NCBI GenBank assembly: GCA_903926465.1 | Contig: CAIYJE010000196.1 | Span: 1-64,000, forward strand | Source of the DNA: an uncultured Planctomycetales bacterium | GTDB lineage: Bacteria > Planctomycetota > Planctomycetia > Isosphaerales > Isosphaeraceae | Direction of reading: 5' to 3' | DNA length: 64,000 nucleotides | Shown here: piece after piece, positions 9,051-18,249 of the stretch | Position numbering within the stretch: position 1 is the first letter of the stretch | Layout of the letters: every line of letters starts with the position of its first letter | Made by a program: the position numbers and the translations under genes | Notes under the pieces: generated by a model | The model's database searches: none | What the model was told of the DNA's origin: nothing | What the model saw: only the letters and a program-made list of their open reading frames with translations

Positions 9051-11504
9051 TTACGGTGTAGGCGCGGCGGCTGCGGCACCTTGATTGGAATCTGGTGTGG
9101 GGGTTCCGGCTGGCGGATTTACTCCTGCTGGCTGTTCACCGCTGGGAGCGTTCCCCTCGGCACCGATCTTCTGAATCGCTTTTTCCAAGGCCTTGGTGGA
9201 TTCCTCAAGGCTCAACTTTTCCAGAGCGGCTTCATCAACCTGACCCGCCTTGACCGAACCCTTCATCTTCTCTTCCGCGTCGGTCAGAGTTTTTTTGATT
9301 TCAACGAGCTTGGCACGATACTCTTCTTCGTCTTTGGGTGCCGCTGCTCGCTTGAGAGGCTGCCAGACAAACTCAATGGTGAAGTCGGTACGGGTCAGGT
9401 AGGACATGTCTTTTTCATTGGTCTTGGCGGATGCTCCACCCCCCATGCCACCCATCATGCCGCCCATACCACCTTTCATGGCTCCACCCATGCCGCCGCC
9501 CCCCATCATGCCGCCGGGGCCGCTCATGCCACCCCCCATTTTCTGCATGCCGGCGCCCCCCATCTTGCCCATCATGGAGGCCATGTCACCGCCGCCAGCA
9601 TCACCACCGCCCCCTTCGGTCTTGGCAACAGCTTTTTCACGCAGTGGCGGCGGAGCCACACCAGAGGCTCCTTTCTGAGTGGTCCACTGCGGGTCGGCGT
9701 GGTACCAGGTCAGCGTTGCGTGATTGATTCCGAACAGACGCATGGCGGGAGCGGAGAATCTTGGGAGTACCACGTCTCTCAGGTACTTGAGCGGGCCTTC
9801 CGCCCGTTCTTTTTGCCGTTGGGTCAGGTTTTTGGCATTCCTTGAAGGGTTGTAGTGGTGGCCTACAAGCTGAATGACCCACCCTGCGCCACTTGGACCT
9901 TTCTCGCGGTCCACGGGGTGCATGGTCTCTTTCCACTGGTTGTCGATGGTGTCGAACCACTCGGTGGCAAGGTCTTCACGGTAGACCGGAACCAGCTTGT
10001 CTACGTGCACCCTCAGCATGCCAATAATCGGGGCGTTGATGGGGGCCGCCGGATCAAAATCCGGGTCACTCTCTGCCAGTTCCTTGGCAGGGTTCGGCAG
10101 CGCACCAAGTGCGGTCTGAAGCAAGGCCGGCCAGCTATCGTTATCGCCGCTGTCATCAACGAGGGTTTCTCCACCCCCTTTGATCTTGGTGAATTCGGAC
10201 TTGGCGGTATCAAAATCCGTCTGGTACTTATTCCCCTCGTCGGCCACGGACTTGGCGTCTTTGGCAGGGGCTTCCAGCGGCTTGGTCTTCTGGAGTGCGC
10301 CCCAGGCGCTGGCGAAGAGGGCCGAGAAACCCACCATCAGCAGGGTAGAAGCTGCAAGCGCCCAGGGCTTCTTCCTTCGAATCATTCGAACCTGCTCAAC
10401 CTCAGGTGGAAGCAGGTTGGTCCGCATTCGGGCATCGCCCAGCCCTTGCAAGCCAAGGCCGTAGGCAACCGCAAACGACGAGAGGTTTTCCTGGAACTGA
10501 GGCGCGCTGATGACCTCTTCGCCGGTCAGCTTCTCAAACCGCTCAAGGCGGTTGACCTCATGGTTCACGTTTTGCTGCAGGAACTTCATCAGACCGGGGA
10601 GTTTGAATCCATTCCCCAGGCCAATGATCTGCGCAATTTTAGCGCCACGGTTCACGCTCGAATAGAAGCCGATCGAGCGATTCACTTCGTTGGCAAAGTC
10701 AGTGAATACGCCACGCATGGCGCTGAAGACAGCCCGAGGATCTTGGGCCTTGGTGGCATTTCGTTTGAGGTGTTCCGCCTTGGCGAATGTCTGCTTGAGT
10801 TCCTTCGTCAATGCCCTGGTGAAGTGGTTGCCGCCAATCGGCACGTTCCGCTGCCAAATTCGGGTTCCGTCGGTAATGATCAGGTCGGTGTTATCAACGC
10901 CAATGTCTAGCAGAACGTAAGACGTGGGGTCAGTAGCCCCGGGTTCCTGGGGTGGTGGGTTGTCAAACGCAATGTAGTTATAAAGCGCGATCGGCGCCAT
11001 CTGAATGAAATCGACCTCAACCCCGGCCATTTTCAGGGGGAGGATCGCCCGGTTGATCTGGTCTTTCTTCATGGCGAAAAGACCAACTTCGACCATCTCG
11101 AAGTCTTCTTCTTCAACTCCGTCGGCCGCCCCGATCTTCTGGTAGTCCCAGATCACTTCCTCAAGCGCAAACGGAATTTGCTGGCGGGCTTCGAATTTGA
11201 CAACGTCCGGAATCCGGCTCTTCTCAACGGGCGGCAGCTTGACGAACTTCACCAGTCCGGCCTGCCCGGAAACCGCAATTGCCACCTTGGAGCCTTTGAC
11301 CTCGTTACGGCCAAGGAAGGTGGTCAGTGCTTCACGAATCAGTTCTTCAGGCTCAGCGTCTGGCTGGCTGAGGATCTTGGGGTATTCGATGTAATCGAAC
11401 GCCTTGGCCAGCACTTTATCAGGCTCATCACCCGGGACGAGCTTCAGCGCCTTGAGTGCAGCCTGGCCAATATCAATGGCCCAAACGGACTGGATTTTGG
11501 CCAT
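9051..11504 (-). CDS. pilM: PilM-like actin-fold ATPase with long C-terminal extension
   Basis: Type IV pilus or type II secretion assembly protein. Residues 1 to about 355 are a PilM/actin-like domain: WAIDIGQAALKAL (phosphate 1), KFVKLPPVEKSRIPDVVKFE and FEARQQIPFALEEVIWDYQ are typical PilM signatures, and YVLLDIGVDNTDLII is the second phosphate loop. Ordinary PilM is cytoplasmic and about 350 residues long; this one has 817. A membrane helix follows at about 379-397 (LAASTLLMVGFSALFASAW), then a region of about 230 residues, a Met/Gly-rich block at about 630-690 with DMASMMGK, and an Ala/Pro-rich end. This looks like PilM fused to a PilN-like membrane partner, which is inference. The start has GGGAG about nine bases upstream. 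First gene of the cluster. Confidence 0.9.
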   Translation of the reverse strand: MAKIQSVWAIDIGQAALKALKLVPGDEPDKVLAKAFDYIEYPKILSQPDAEPEELIREALTTFLGRNEVKGSKVAIAVSGQAGLVKFVKLPPVEKSRIPDVVKFEARQQIPFALEEVIWDYQKIGAADGVEEEDFEMVEVGLFAMKKDQINRAILPLKMAGVEVDFIQMAPIALYNYIAFDNPPPQEPGATDPTSYVLLDIGVDNTDLIITDGTRIWQRNVPIGGNHFTRALTKELKQTFAKAEHLKRNATKAQDPRAVFSAMRGVFTDFANEVNRSIGFYSSVNRGAKIAQIIGLGNGFKLPGLMKFLQQNVNHEVNRLERFEKLTGEEVISAPQFQENLSSFAVAYGLGLQGLGDARMRTNLLPPEVEQVRMIRRKKPWALAASTLLMVGFSALFASAWGALQKTKPLEAPAKDAKSVADEGNKYQTDFDTAKSEFTKIKGGGETLVDDSGDNDSWPALLQTALGALPNPAKELAESDPDFDPAAPINAPIIGMLRVHVDKLVPVYREDLATEWFDTIDNQWKETMHPVDREKGPSGAGWVIQLVGHHYNPSRNAKNLTQRQKERAEGPLKYLRDVVLPRFSAPAMRLFGINHATLTWYHADPQWTTQKGASGVAPPPLREKAVAKTEGGGGDAGGGDMASMMGKMGGAGMQKMGGGMSGPGGMMGGGGMGGAMKGGMGGMMGGMGGGASAKTNEKDMSYLTRTDFTIEFVWQPLKRAAAPKDEEEYRAKLVEIKKTLTDAEEKMKGSVKAGQVDEAALEKLSLEESTKALEKAIQKIGAEGNAPSGEQPAGVNPPAGTPTPDSNQGAAAAAPTP

Positions 11505-11937
11505 GTCTGTAATCTCCCTGTCGAGTGGACAACGGCGGCAGCAGGGTCTGGCTGGGAGGCTCGATCTGGATCATGAAGACCCGACCGAAGTGGAAGCAGC
11601 AAACACGCTAGCAGCAGGGAATTGCATCGTCAACGGAATGGCCGTCGCAACGCCCAGGCGTGAACGCTTCGCGTCTCCCGGATGCCGGTTGTTTTGCCCT
11701 ATGTGTTTAGACGCCGGTAGGGCCCCGAAAGTTCCCAGATCACGCACAGTTCTCCCCGAGCGTTCGAATTTCTACGAACGCTAGACTCGGGTCGGTTCGA
11801 TCCAGGCGGCCCATTCAACCAAGTTTAGCACATGAAGGCACCTTATTGTGCCAACCTGCTCACACGTTCTCGGGCCCGGCACCACATCGTGCCGGTTAGG
11901 TAGGGCCGGTTATTCCCACGCGTCCGGTTATGCCGGT
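11505..11937. other. Intergenic region upstream of pilM
   Basis: No gene is supported in these 433 bases. Small hairpins are visible at 11837-11852 (GGCAC, 6-base loop, GTGCC) and 11876-11895 (CCGGCAC, 6-base loop, GTGCCGG); the second is just past the stop of the upstream minus-strand gene and may end its transcript, although no T-run follows. The pilM promoter should lie here but I cannot point to its boxes. Confidence 0.4.
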
Positions 11938-14900
11938 TCAACGACGAGTGGGCGATGCATCCATGGAGGGAGTGCCCGGATTGGGGAGCGGTAAGCGTCT
12001 GGCCAGCGGTTCATCGTCTGCGAACTCGGGAGGCAAACCGGGCGAGCCGGCCGGGTCGCCCAGAACTTCAACGCGGAAGTTGTCAAAATACACCTCTCCG
12101 GTTCCCGCAAGTCCCAGAGTGACATGGAACTCTCCGGCGGATGGGACCCGGCGGAAAAGGACCACTTCCCGCCACTGCGGCAACCCTTCACTGGTGCGAA
12201 ACTGGAGCAGTTCTCCGCCAAGGTTGTCTCGCACCACAAGGCCCGTACTGCCTGCTGTCTGGGAGCGTGGCATTTTCACAAATACCCGGATCCGGATGAA
12301 GTCTTTCTCTTTCACCTGGAGCGTTGGTGATCGCACGGCGGCAATTGGTAGCGTATGAATGGGGGCCAGGGCATCCACAGCAAGCTGACGTGCCTTTTCG
12401 TACAGCTTTCCGTCAGGCTGGCCGTCTGGCCGCTTGAAGTCGGCCCGATCTGGCAAGTTCGACGGAGTGACCGAGAGTTTCAGGGCCGACTTGGTTGGCC
12501 CCACCCCTTGGCGCTGGTCGATGCTGATGGTGGTCTTGAACCCTTCGGACGGGTGGCTGGCGTCTGACCAGCCCTCGCTCTTGAGTTCACCCGGGGTTGC
12601 ATCAAAGGTACCGGTGGGAATGCGATTGGAACCGAACTCTCCCTGGCTCCCCTTGATGAAAGTGAGCCAGTACGCGTAATGGGGCAAGGTTTCACGGGCG
12701 ACCAGCGGAGGGCAGGCTACCGGACTGAGCAGCAGCCGTGGGCGTTTCTGAGGTAGACCAGCCGCGGTATCGGCCGCATCAATTGCCGCGGCAACTTCTC
12801 GGTAAGCACGGTCGAAATAAGAACGGGTCACCATCCGCAGCGGTTGAGAAACCGAACGAGCCTCAATCCAGGCGCTGGGGTAATCCTGACGTTCCATGGC
12901 ATCGCGGGCAGACTGGATCATTCGACTGGCCTCGTCCAGCAGGTCCGAACTGTTTCGGACGGCAATTCCCTGCGACGCCATCTGGCCGTTCAGGGTGATC
13001 GTTTGCTGATACTCAAGCTCAGCCTGCTTGATTGCGATATCCACGGCACGGGGGCGAAGAGATTCCACCTTGGCTCGGAGCTGGTCGATGAGGGGCAGGT
13101 CGGTGGTCACTACCACGACCGAAGTTCCGTTGAAAACCGGGATCGTGATCCGGCGTCCCCCCGTATCTCGACGACTTTCCAGCGCCTGCACTTCACCCAG
13201 CGAAATCTCGAACGCCTGGGCACTTTCTGGCGCAGGTATCAGCAGATTCAGGTCTCGGTAGCCCATCTGGGTCGGCTGCCATTGGCCACCAGGCGCAAGG
13301 TCAGACACCAGCAACAGCTTGGTTCGGTGATCCTCACTATCAATACAGGCCACCTTGATTGTGGGGTATGCGTTCACTTCCTTGGGAGTGGGGGTTCGCG
13401 TGGTGCCACCACCGCCACCGATGGGGGCTGTGCCCGCCTTCGGGTTATACGTCAGTTTAACCTTGGGGTCTGGCGGATAGGCCGACCACTGACTGGGCGG
13501 CTCTGAGGCACGTGCCAGCAGCGGTTCCAGCAACTCGATTTCAGCGATCAGCAACGTGAGTTCGTAAAGTCTGGCGAGCCCGCCTGGCCGGCCGAGTTCT
13601 GCATCGCCCCGATACCCCACGCCTCGGTACCCAGCCATGAGCGCCGCATAGGTGAGCATCCGGATCTGGTCTGGCTGAACGGTAGGCCAGCCCCACCCAG
13701 GGGGAACATCTTCGCCCCACACGCTTTGACGAATAATGGAACTGGCCCCCGCAGGAATCCAGGCCCAGAAGAGTGCGTTGGGATTTTTGGTTGCGGTAGA
13801 CTGCCGAGCGTGGCGCAGGTCTCTGTAAAAGTCGAGTGGTTCCAGAGAGCCGCCAAAGCTTGAGAGTTCGATCCCGATCAGGTCGAGGTTGCGGCCGTAG
13901 AGGGCATACTGAGGAAGCTGGTCGATCACGGTGCCGAACGAGAGGTGCGATCGAACATTGCTTGACCGGCGGATGGCCAGCACCCTGCGCCTGGTTTGCT
14001 CTAGTTCGCTTTTGCGGAGGTCGCGATCATCAGGCCGACCGAGGTCATCGCCCTGATTCCAGAAGGCGATCGAATCTTTGCCAGGGAAGGCCGAGGCCGC
14101 CGCCATGACCTCTGTTTCATCTTCATTGCCGAGGTCAGACAGACGCGGCATGACCAGGAACCCGAGATCGGCCGCCTTGCGAATCTGATCGGCATCGCTG
14201 TTCACGGGTAATTCAATGACATCAAATCCAGCCCGACGGATAGACGCCAGATCGGCACCCGAGGCGGAGATTCCACGAGGGAACCACGGCTGCTTGTCCT
14301 TCAGCAGCACGGTCCCCTGAAGCTGAACCCGGTCTGCATCGCGCCTGGTGGGAGCGGTAGGAGCTGCCTGAGCAGGTTCCTCGTCTCGATCGTTCGCATC
14401 AATCTTCAGGTCTGCCAGCGCCTTCGGCACAGGCGACACGTTGAGATCATCGAGCAGAATTTCAGATGCTCCGGGACCACCATAGAGGTTGATCACTAGC
14501 CGATCGACGTAGGCTCCCGAAAGCCGAACAGGCCGGCTGGAGCCCGCGCGAAGAACTCGTGCTTGGCGATCAACGGCCAGCGGAAGACTGCTAATTTCCA
14601 CACGTTGCCAGCGGTCGGGTGTATCAACACTGGTTCCAGAGATCAGCAGGAAAGCCGGCTGACCGGTGTCTGGATCCTTATCGTCTGGCAAGACCACGCG
14701 AGCATAAAGCCGAACGCCGGTCCGGTTGGAACGGACGTACAGTGAGGCTTTAAGTGCGTCTGTTAACGGGATCCTGGGCAATCGATAACTATAGTAGAGA
14801 ACGCTTCCCGCACCAGCTTCAAAGACGAAGCGTTCAGACTGACGTCCATCATGGGCCGAGAGCGCCGACCGCTCGTGAGTTTTGAGCAGAAACGAGGTAT

Positions 14901-15081
14901 CCGTTTGCTCTTCACGCCAGGTGGGGACCGCCGATTCAAAGTCATCAACGATCGATGCCACGGGCGGTGGCTCATCCATCCCCAGATCGTCCTGAGCCCG
15001 CAGCGGGTTGAGCCCCATCAGAATCAGGACGGAACCGAAAATTCTTGAAAACCAGACGAAACCACGATTCATGAGTCTCAT
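11938..15081 (-). CDS. Large exported protein of unknown function, glycosidase-like central region
   Basis: I do not recognise a named family. From the chosen start the protein has 1047 residues and a clear signal peptide (VWFSRIFGSVLILMG, then NPLRAQDD). Residues about 30-200 resemble a carbohydrate-binding beta-sandwich (LYVRSNRTGVRLYARVVLPD). The next part (KDKQPWFPRGIS, RRAGFDVIELPV, IAFWNQGDDLG, YAALMAGYRGVGYRG) reads like a TIM-barrel glycoside hydrolase, but I see no proven catalytic pair. A helical stretch around LEYQQTITLNGQMASQG follows, then another beta-sandwich-like end (EVYFDNFRVEVLGDP). The ATG at 15081 has AGGAGG nine bases upstream; 34 further in-frame codons upstream lack such a site. 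It stands alone, 433 bases before pilM. Likely periplasmic or surface-bound; the substrate is unknown. Confidence 0.85.
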   Translation of the reverse strand: MRLMNRGFVWFSRIFGSVLILMGLNPLRAQDDLGMDEPPPVASIVDDFESAVPTWREEQTDTSFLLKTHERSALSAHDGRQSERFVFEAGAGSVLYYSYRLPRIPLTDALKASLYVRSNRTGVRLYARVVLPDDKDPDTGQPAFLLISGTSVDTPDRWQRVEISSLPLAVDRQARVLRAGSSRPVRLSGAYVDRLVINLYGGPGASEILLDDLNVSPVPKALADLKIDANDRDEEPAQAAPTAPTRRDADRVQLQGTVLLKDKQPWFPRGISASGADLASIRRAGFDVIELPVNSDADQIRKAADLGFLVMPRLSDLGNEDETEVMAAASAFPGKDSIAFWNQGDDLGRPDDRDLRKSELEQTRRRVLAIRRSSNVRSHLSFGTVIDQLPQYALYGRNLDLIGIELSSFGGSLEPLDFYRDLRHARQSTATKNPNALFWAWIPAGASSIIRQSVWGEDVPPGWGWPTVQPDQIRMLTYAALMAGYRGVGYRGDAELGRPGGLARLYELTLLIAEIELLEPLLARASEPPSQWSAYPPDPKVKLTYNPKAGTAPIGGGGGTTRTPTPKEVNAYPTIKVACIDSEDHRTKLLLVSDLAPGGQWQPTQMGYRDLNLLIPAPESAQAFEISLGEVQALESRRDTGGRRITIPVFNGTSVVVVTTDLPLIDQLRAKVESLRPRAVDIAIKQAELEYQQTITLNGQMASQGIAVRNSSDLLDEASRMIQSARDAMERQDYPSAWIEARSVSQPLRMVTRSYFDRAYREVAAAIDAADTAAGLPQKRPRLLLSPVACPPLVARETLPHYAYWLTFIKGSQGEFGSNRIPTGTFDATPGELKSEGWSDASHPSEGFKTTISIDQRQGVGPTKSALKLSVTPSNLPDRADFKRPDGQPDGKLYEKARQLAVDALAPIHTLPIAAVRSPTLQVKEKDFIRIRVFVKMPRSQTAGSTGLVVRDNLGGELLQFRTSEGLPQWREVVLFRRVPSAGEFHVTLGLAGTGEVYFDNFRVEVLGDPAGSPGLPPEFADDEPLARRLPLPNPGTPSMDASPTRR

Positions 15082-15436
15082 GGCGCAGGACCTCCTGTCC
15101 GGTCCAGAGCAAAACTGCCGCTTCATGCGGCAATAGGCGGCTGAATCTATCGACATGGAGAAGATCAGGGAAGGGCAATGCATGGCTATACACCGGTTGT
15201 ATCCGTTCGGCGGAATTCAACCACGCCTCGTCATCCAGGGAAACCGGTGCACCGTGGCATCCTTTGGATTTTGGGGGGGCCTCCTGAGCGTGAATCTGAC
15301 GGCGTTTGAGGACAGCCTAGCGGAAGCTCTGCTCTCAACCGGTGGTGAACCTACTCCTTTTCCACGGCATAGATGTTAGGTAGGCTGCTAATCCAGCAGG
15401 TATGTCTTCATTGCTGCCCGAACCTTGCCTTGCGGC
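15082..15436. other. Intergenic region, nothing recognised
   Basis: This region separates the start of the 1047-residue gene from the stop of the phospholipase D-like gene, both on the minus strand. Apart from the AGGAGG at about 15091-15096 serving the former, I see no gene, repeat or clear terminator. Confidence 0.4.
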
Positions 15437-16897
15437 TTAGTTGCCGACTGAAATGGCCCCTCTCCCTGAATACTGCCACATGAGGTTCCAGTACTCTTTC
15501 AGAATCGTCTCGCTCCATTCTCGACTCTCAACCACGTATCCGAATTCTTGTAGGTTATGAGGATAGATGTTGTCGGACCCGATATGGAACAGGGTGTCAT
15601 CAATCATCCAGAGCTTGGCGTGGTTGGTAATCTTCCACTCTTGCTCCTGGTGCACCCAGCGATCACCGATGTCAGAGATTCGTAAGGGGGCCACTTCGAA
15701 CGTGCCGGTCATCGTGCGGCCATTGAGTATCCCTTTGAATTCCCGAACAATTCCTTCAAGTGTCTCTCCAAATGAGTAAGGGCCGCCGCTTCCTGCCACA
15801 CCCCCGGGTTCACTAAGCACCATCTGTACTCGTAACTTGCGTTCGGGGTCGGTCAGGGAGTTGGCAAGTTCTGCCATCAGAGCACGCGGCCAGTAACTTT
15901 GGTTCTGATAATGAAAGGCCAGATCCATCTGGCTGATTTTAATTGTCTTCTGAGCCAAGCGACAGGCTGCGACCACCAGCCCCGAAGCTAGATTTGAGAG
16001 CTGAGACGAGGTCACAATCCCTGAGCCAAACCGGCTCACGGCAAGCGCGGGCACGGACGCAATGGGGGTTGCGGTAAGCGTGGGCACGCCAGGACCGGCG
16101 GCCACACCGGGCTCGATTTTCCCCTGGTACCAAGAGAACGAATAATTCAAAGGGCCTGGCGGAACGCTTTCGGGCGTGCTCGCGGTCCAATTCCAGAGGT
16201 GGTCCAGATAGCGATGAGCCTCGATCGCCCCTGGTCCCTTGAACAGGGCCGATAGATCATGGACGGGCGCAACACCCAGAATGTCTGGCGACCATAGGTT
16301 ATGCCCACCCACCAGCGCCACCCTGCCATCGGCCGCCACAATCTTGGCATGGTTCCAAGATGAAGCCAGCCCCTCGTTCGACGTACAGTGCCGGCACGCA
16401 AAAATTCGTAAATTGCACTGCTGCGTATCCAGTTCGCGCGTGACGCGCATCACAAAATCAGCCAGACCCTGGTTCGTATTTTGCGTGAACGGATGCACGC
16501 CGAAGAGAAAACGCACAGTCACGGGAAGCTCGGTGGCCGCCAACCGGGTAAGGCCGCGCTCGATGGCCTGCAGGAAGTGGCCTGTGGGAAAAGACTCCAA
16601 TGAGGATAAATCGACCAAAACGCGTGCTTCCGCGATGATGTTTTCAATTGCGTCCAGGAACCGCTGGCCAGCAGGGTGCAGTTGTTCGTGGGCCGACGTA
16701 GGATACTCGCCGCTATTCAGCGCCCTGGCACCAAGCCAATAGGAATTATCGCCCGGGTCATGCCCCCAGAGATCGGGGGTTTGCAGAAGCTGAAAATGAT
16801 CAATCGAGGTTTGCCTGTAGCAAAGTCCGTTGCCCGGGCCCAGTTCTCCACCCAAGGCCTCAAAGCAACGGTCGAGAAGCGAGGGCTGCGTGTTCAT
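15437..16897 (-). CDS. Phospholipase D-like protein with two HKD motifs
   Basis: Member of the phospholipase D superfamily, which cleaves or transfers phosphodiesters through a phospho-histidine intermediate. Both catalytic motifs are intact: HAKIVAADGRVALVGGHN in the N-terminal half and HAKLWMIDDTLFHIGSDN near the C-terminus, each fitting HxKx4D followed by G and N. It has 486 residues and no signal peptide or membrane helix, so it is probably cytoplasmic. The start has GAGGAA about nine bases upstream. It is third in a minus-strand operon after a P450 and a glycosyltransferase (42-base gap), suggesting action on a lipid made by them; that link is inference. Cardiolipin synthase-like, phosphatidyltransferase or nuclease activity cannot be separated from sequence alone. 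Confidence 0.88.
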   Translation of the reverse strand: MNTQPSLLDRCFEALGGELGPGNGLCYRQTSIDHFQLLQTPDLWGHDPGDNSYWLGARALNSGEYPTSAHEQLHPAGQRFLDAIENIIAEARVLVDLSSLESFPTGHFLQAIERGLTRLAATELPVTVRFLFGVHPFTQNTNQGLADFVMRVTRELDTQQCNLRIFACRHCTSNEGLASSWNHAKIVAADGRVALVGGHNLWSPDILGVAPVHDLSALFKGPGAIEAHRYLDHLWNWTASTPESVPPGPLNYSFSWYQGKIEPGVAAGPGVPTLTATPIASVPALAVSRFGSGIVTSSQLSNLASGLVVAACRLAQKTIKISQMDLAFHYQNQSYWPRALMAELANSLTDPERKLRVQMVLSEPGGVAGSGGPYSFGETLEGIVREFKGILNGRTMTGTFEVAPLRISDIGDRWVHQEQEWKITNHAKLWMIDDTLFHIGSDNIYPHNLQEFGYVVESREWSETILKEYWNLMWQYSGRGAISVGN

Positions 16898-16939
16898 AAA
16901 AAGAGTTCCTCGGCAAGAGGCGATCTATGGATCGGAATC

Positions 16940-18217
16940 TCAGTTTCTGGAAGTTACGCGTTTACGTGTGAACATGGCCTGTTCGATGATATCGGCGGCA
17001 ACTGCGCAACCATCAATAGCTGCGATTTCGGCCTGTAACGCTGCCGTTTTCTGGCGGAAGCTTGGTTGGCTCAAACAGCTCTGGATGGCCGAGCGTAACC
17101 GGTTTACCGTCAGCTTGGCCGGCAGCACAACCTGGGCAACTCCAAGCCATTCCAGACGTCTGGCCACTCCTGGCTGATCGTTCGTGATCGGAATTGCGAC
17201 CATGGGGACCCCTTGCGTGAGCGATTCCAGTGACGTGTTCAGCCCCGCATGGGTAATGGTCAGTGCCGCACGTTGCAGCAATTTTAACTGAGGTGCGTAC
17301 GAGACAACGATCGGATTGCCTGCAAATCGTGATGCAATCTCGGGCGCATTCTGATCGGCATTTCCCAGCGCGATCACGAGTTGGGCGTTCATACCGTCAA
17401 CGGCCTGCGAAATCTTCTCGAAGAGATCAAGCACCCGATTCTGCAATGTGCCAAGAGATGCATAAATCAGCGGTCGGCCGTCGATTTGGTCCCAGGGGAA
17501 ACCGTCGGAGTTTGGTTGGGAGAGGTGATGCCATGGGCCGGTATAGTGAAAGTAGTTCGGGCGTCGGGTACGTGGAAAATCAAAAAACTCTGGCTGCTGT
17601 GTGACCTCGGCTAAAAGCGTACCCTCACCCAGTCCCGCGCGCGGCGGTAGGCCATGAGAGGCTCGGTAACGGGTAATGAGGCCGGAGACCGGTTTCGCCA
17701 CCCATCGCAGCATTTCGTTCCCCAACGCATTGCGAAGCTGGCCCGCCAACCCAGGCTGGTATTTCCAAGGTAACATTGCCGGGGGACAGGCAGGGTCGAT
17801 GTTCATCGCCAGGGCGTTGCAGGCGTATACGTAGGGGAGTTGCAATCGTTCGGCAACGGCAGAGCCGGCCGGAACCAGTTGATCAATCACCAGGCCCTCA
17901 ATCTGGTGGTTTCGCGCGGCTTCAAGCCCATCTCGCAGAACGACCTCCGTGCCCATCTTGAGCACATTGACCGTGTATTTGAGGGCCTGGAACGCCTGCA
18001 ACTCGCCCAGGCGTCTGGTTTGCTCAGGAATGGAGCCGCGGGGAAACTCGTTTTTTCCCAGTGGGATGAATTCAAGGCCGCGGGCACGCACCTTGCCCTC
18101 GGCATCCAGCCGTGCTAACACGCTAACCCGGTGCCCACGCTGCTGAAGCGTTTGGCCGAGTGTGGTCATCGGGTTGAGATGGCCACTGAGTTCCGGACAA
18201 ATTAAACCTAGGTGCAT
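16940..18217 (-). CDS. Family-1 glycosyltransferase (CrtX/macrolide type)
   Basis: UDP- or dTDP-sugar-dependent GT-B glycosyltransferase acting on small hydrophobic acceptors. The N-terminal acceptor domain begins HLGLICPELSGHLNPMTTLG, and the nucleotide-sugar site near the C-terminus reads VSYAPQLKLLQRAALTITHAG and then LESLTQGVPMVAIPI, both classical for zeaxanthin glucosyltransferase CrtX and macrolide glycosyltransferases. The length of about 425 residues is normal. I chose the ATG at 18217, preceded by AGGT with a short A-rich spacer; a GTG five codons upstream (18232) is possible. It follows the P450 gene by about 30 bases and precedes the PLD gene by 42, so the three probably form one transcript. 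The acceptor could be a hydroxylated carotenoid or other terpenoid made by the P450; not proven. Confidence 0.9.
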   Translation of the reverse strand: MHLGLICPELSGHLNPMTTLGQTLQQRGHRVSVLARLDAEGKVRARGLEFIPLGKNEFPRGSIPEQTRRLGELQAFQALKYTVNVLKMGTEVVLRDGLEAARNHQIEGLVIDQLVPAGSAVAERLQLPYVYACNALAMNIDPACPPAMLPWKYQPGLAGQLRNALGNEMLRWVAKPVSGLITRYRASHGLPPRAGLGEGTLLAEVTQQPEFFDFPRTRRPNYFHYTGPWHHLSQPNSDGFPWDQIDGRPLIYASLGTLQNRVLDLFEKISQAVDGMNAQLVIALGNADQNAPEIASRFAGNPIVVSYAPQLKLLQRAALTITHAGLNTSLESLTQGVPMVAIPITNDQPGVARRLEWLGVAQVVLPAKLTVNRLRSAIQSCLSQPSFRQKTAALQAEIAAIDGCAVAADIIEQAMFTRKRVTSRN

Positions 18218-18249
18218 GCTTTTACCTATCACCGGCTTTCTGGCCGTGC

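Noticed and set aside
15155-15379. Plus-strand frame of 74 codons in the gap before the 1047-residue gene
   Set aside because: No ribosome-binding site or conserved motif; antisense overlap with the extended 5-prime part of that gene.
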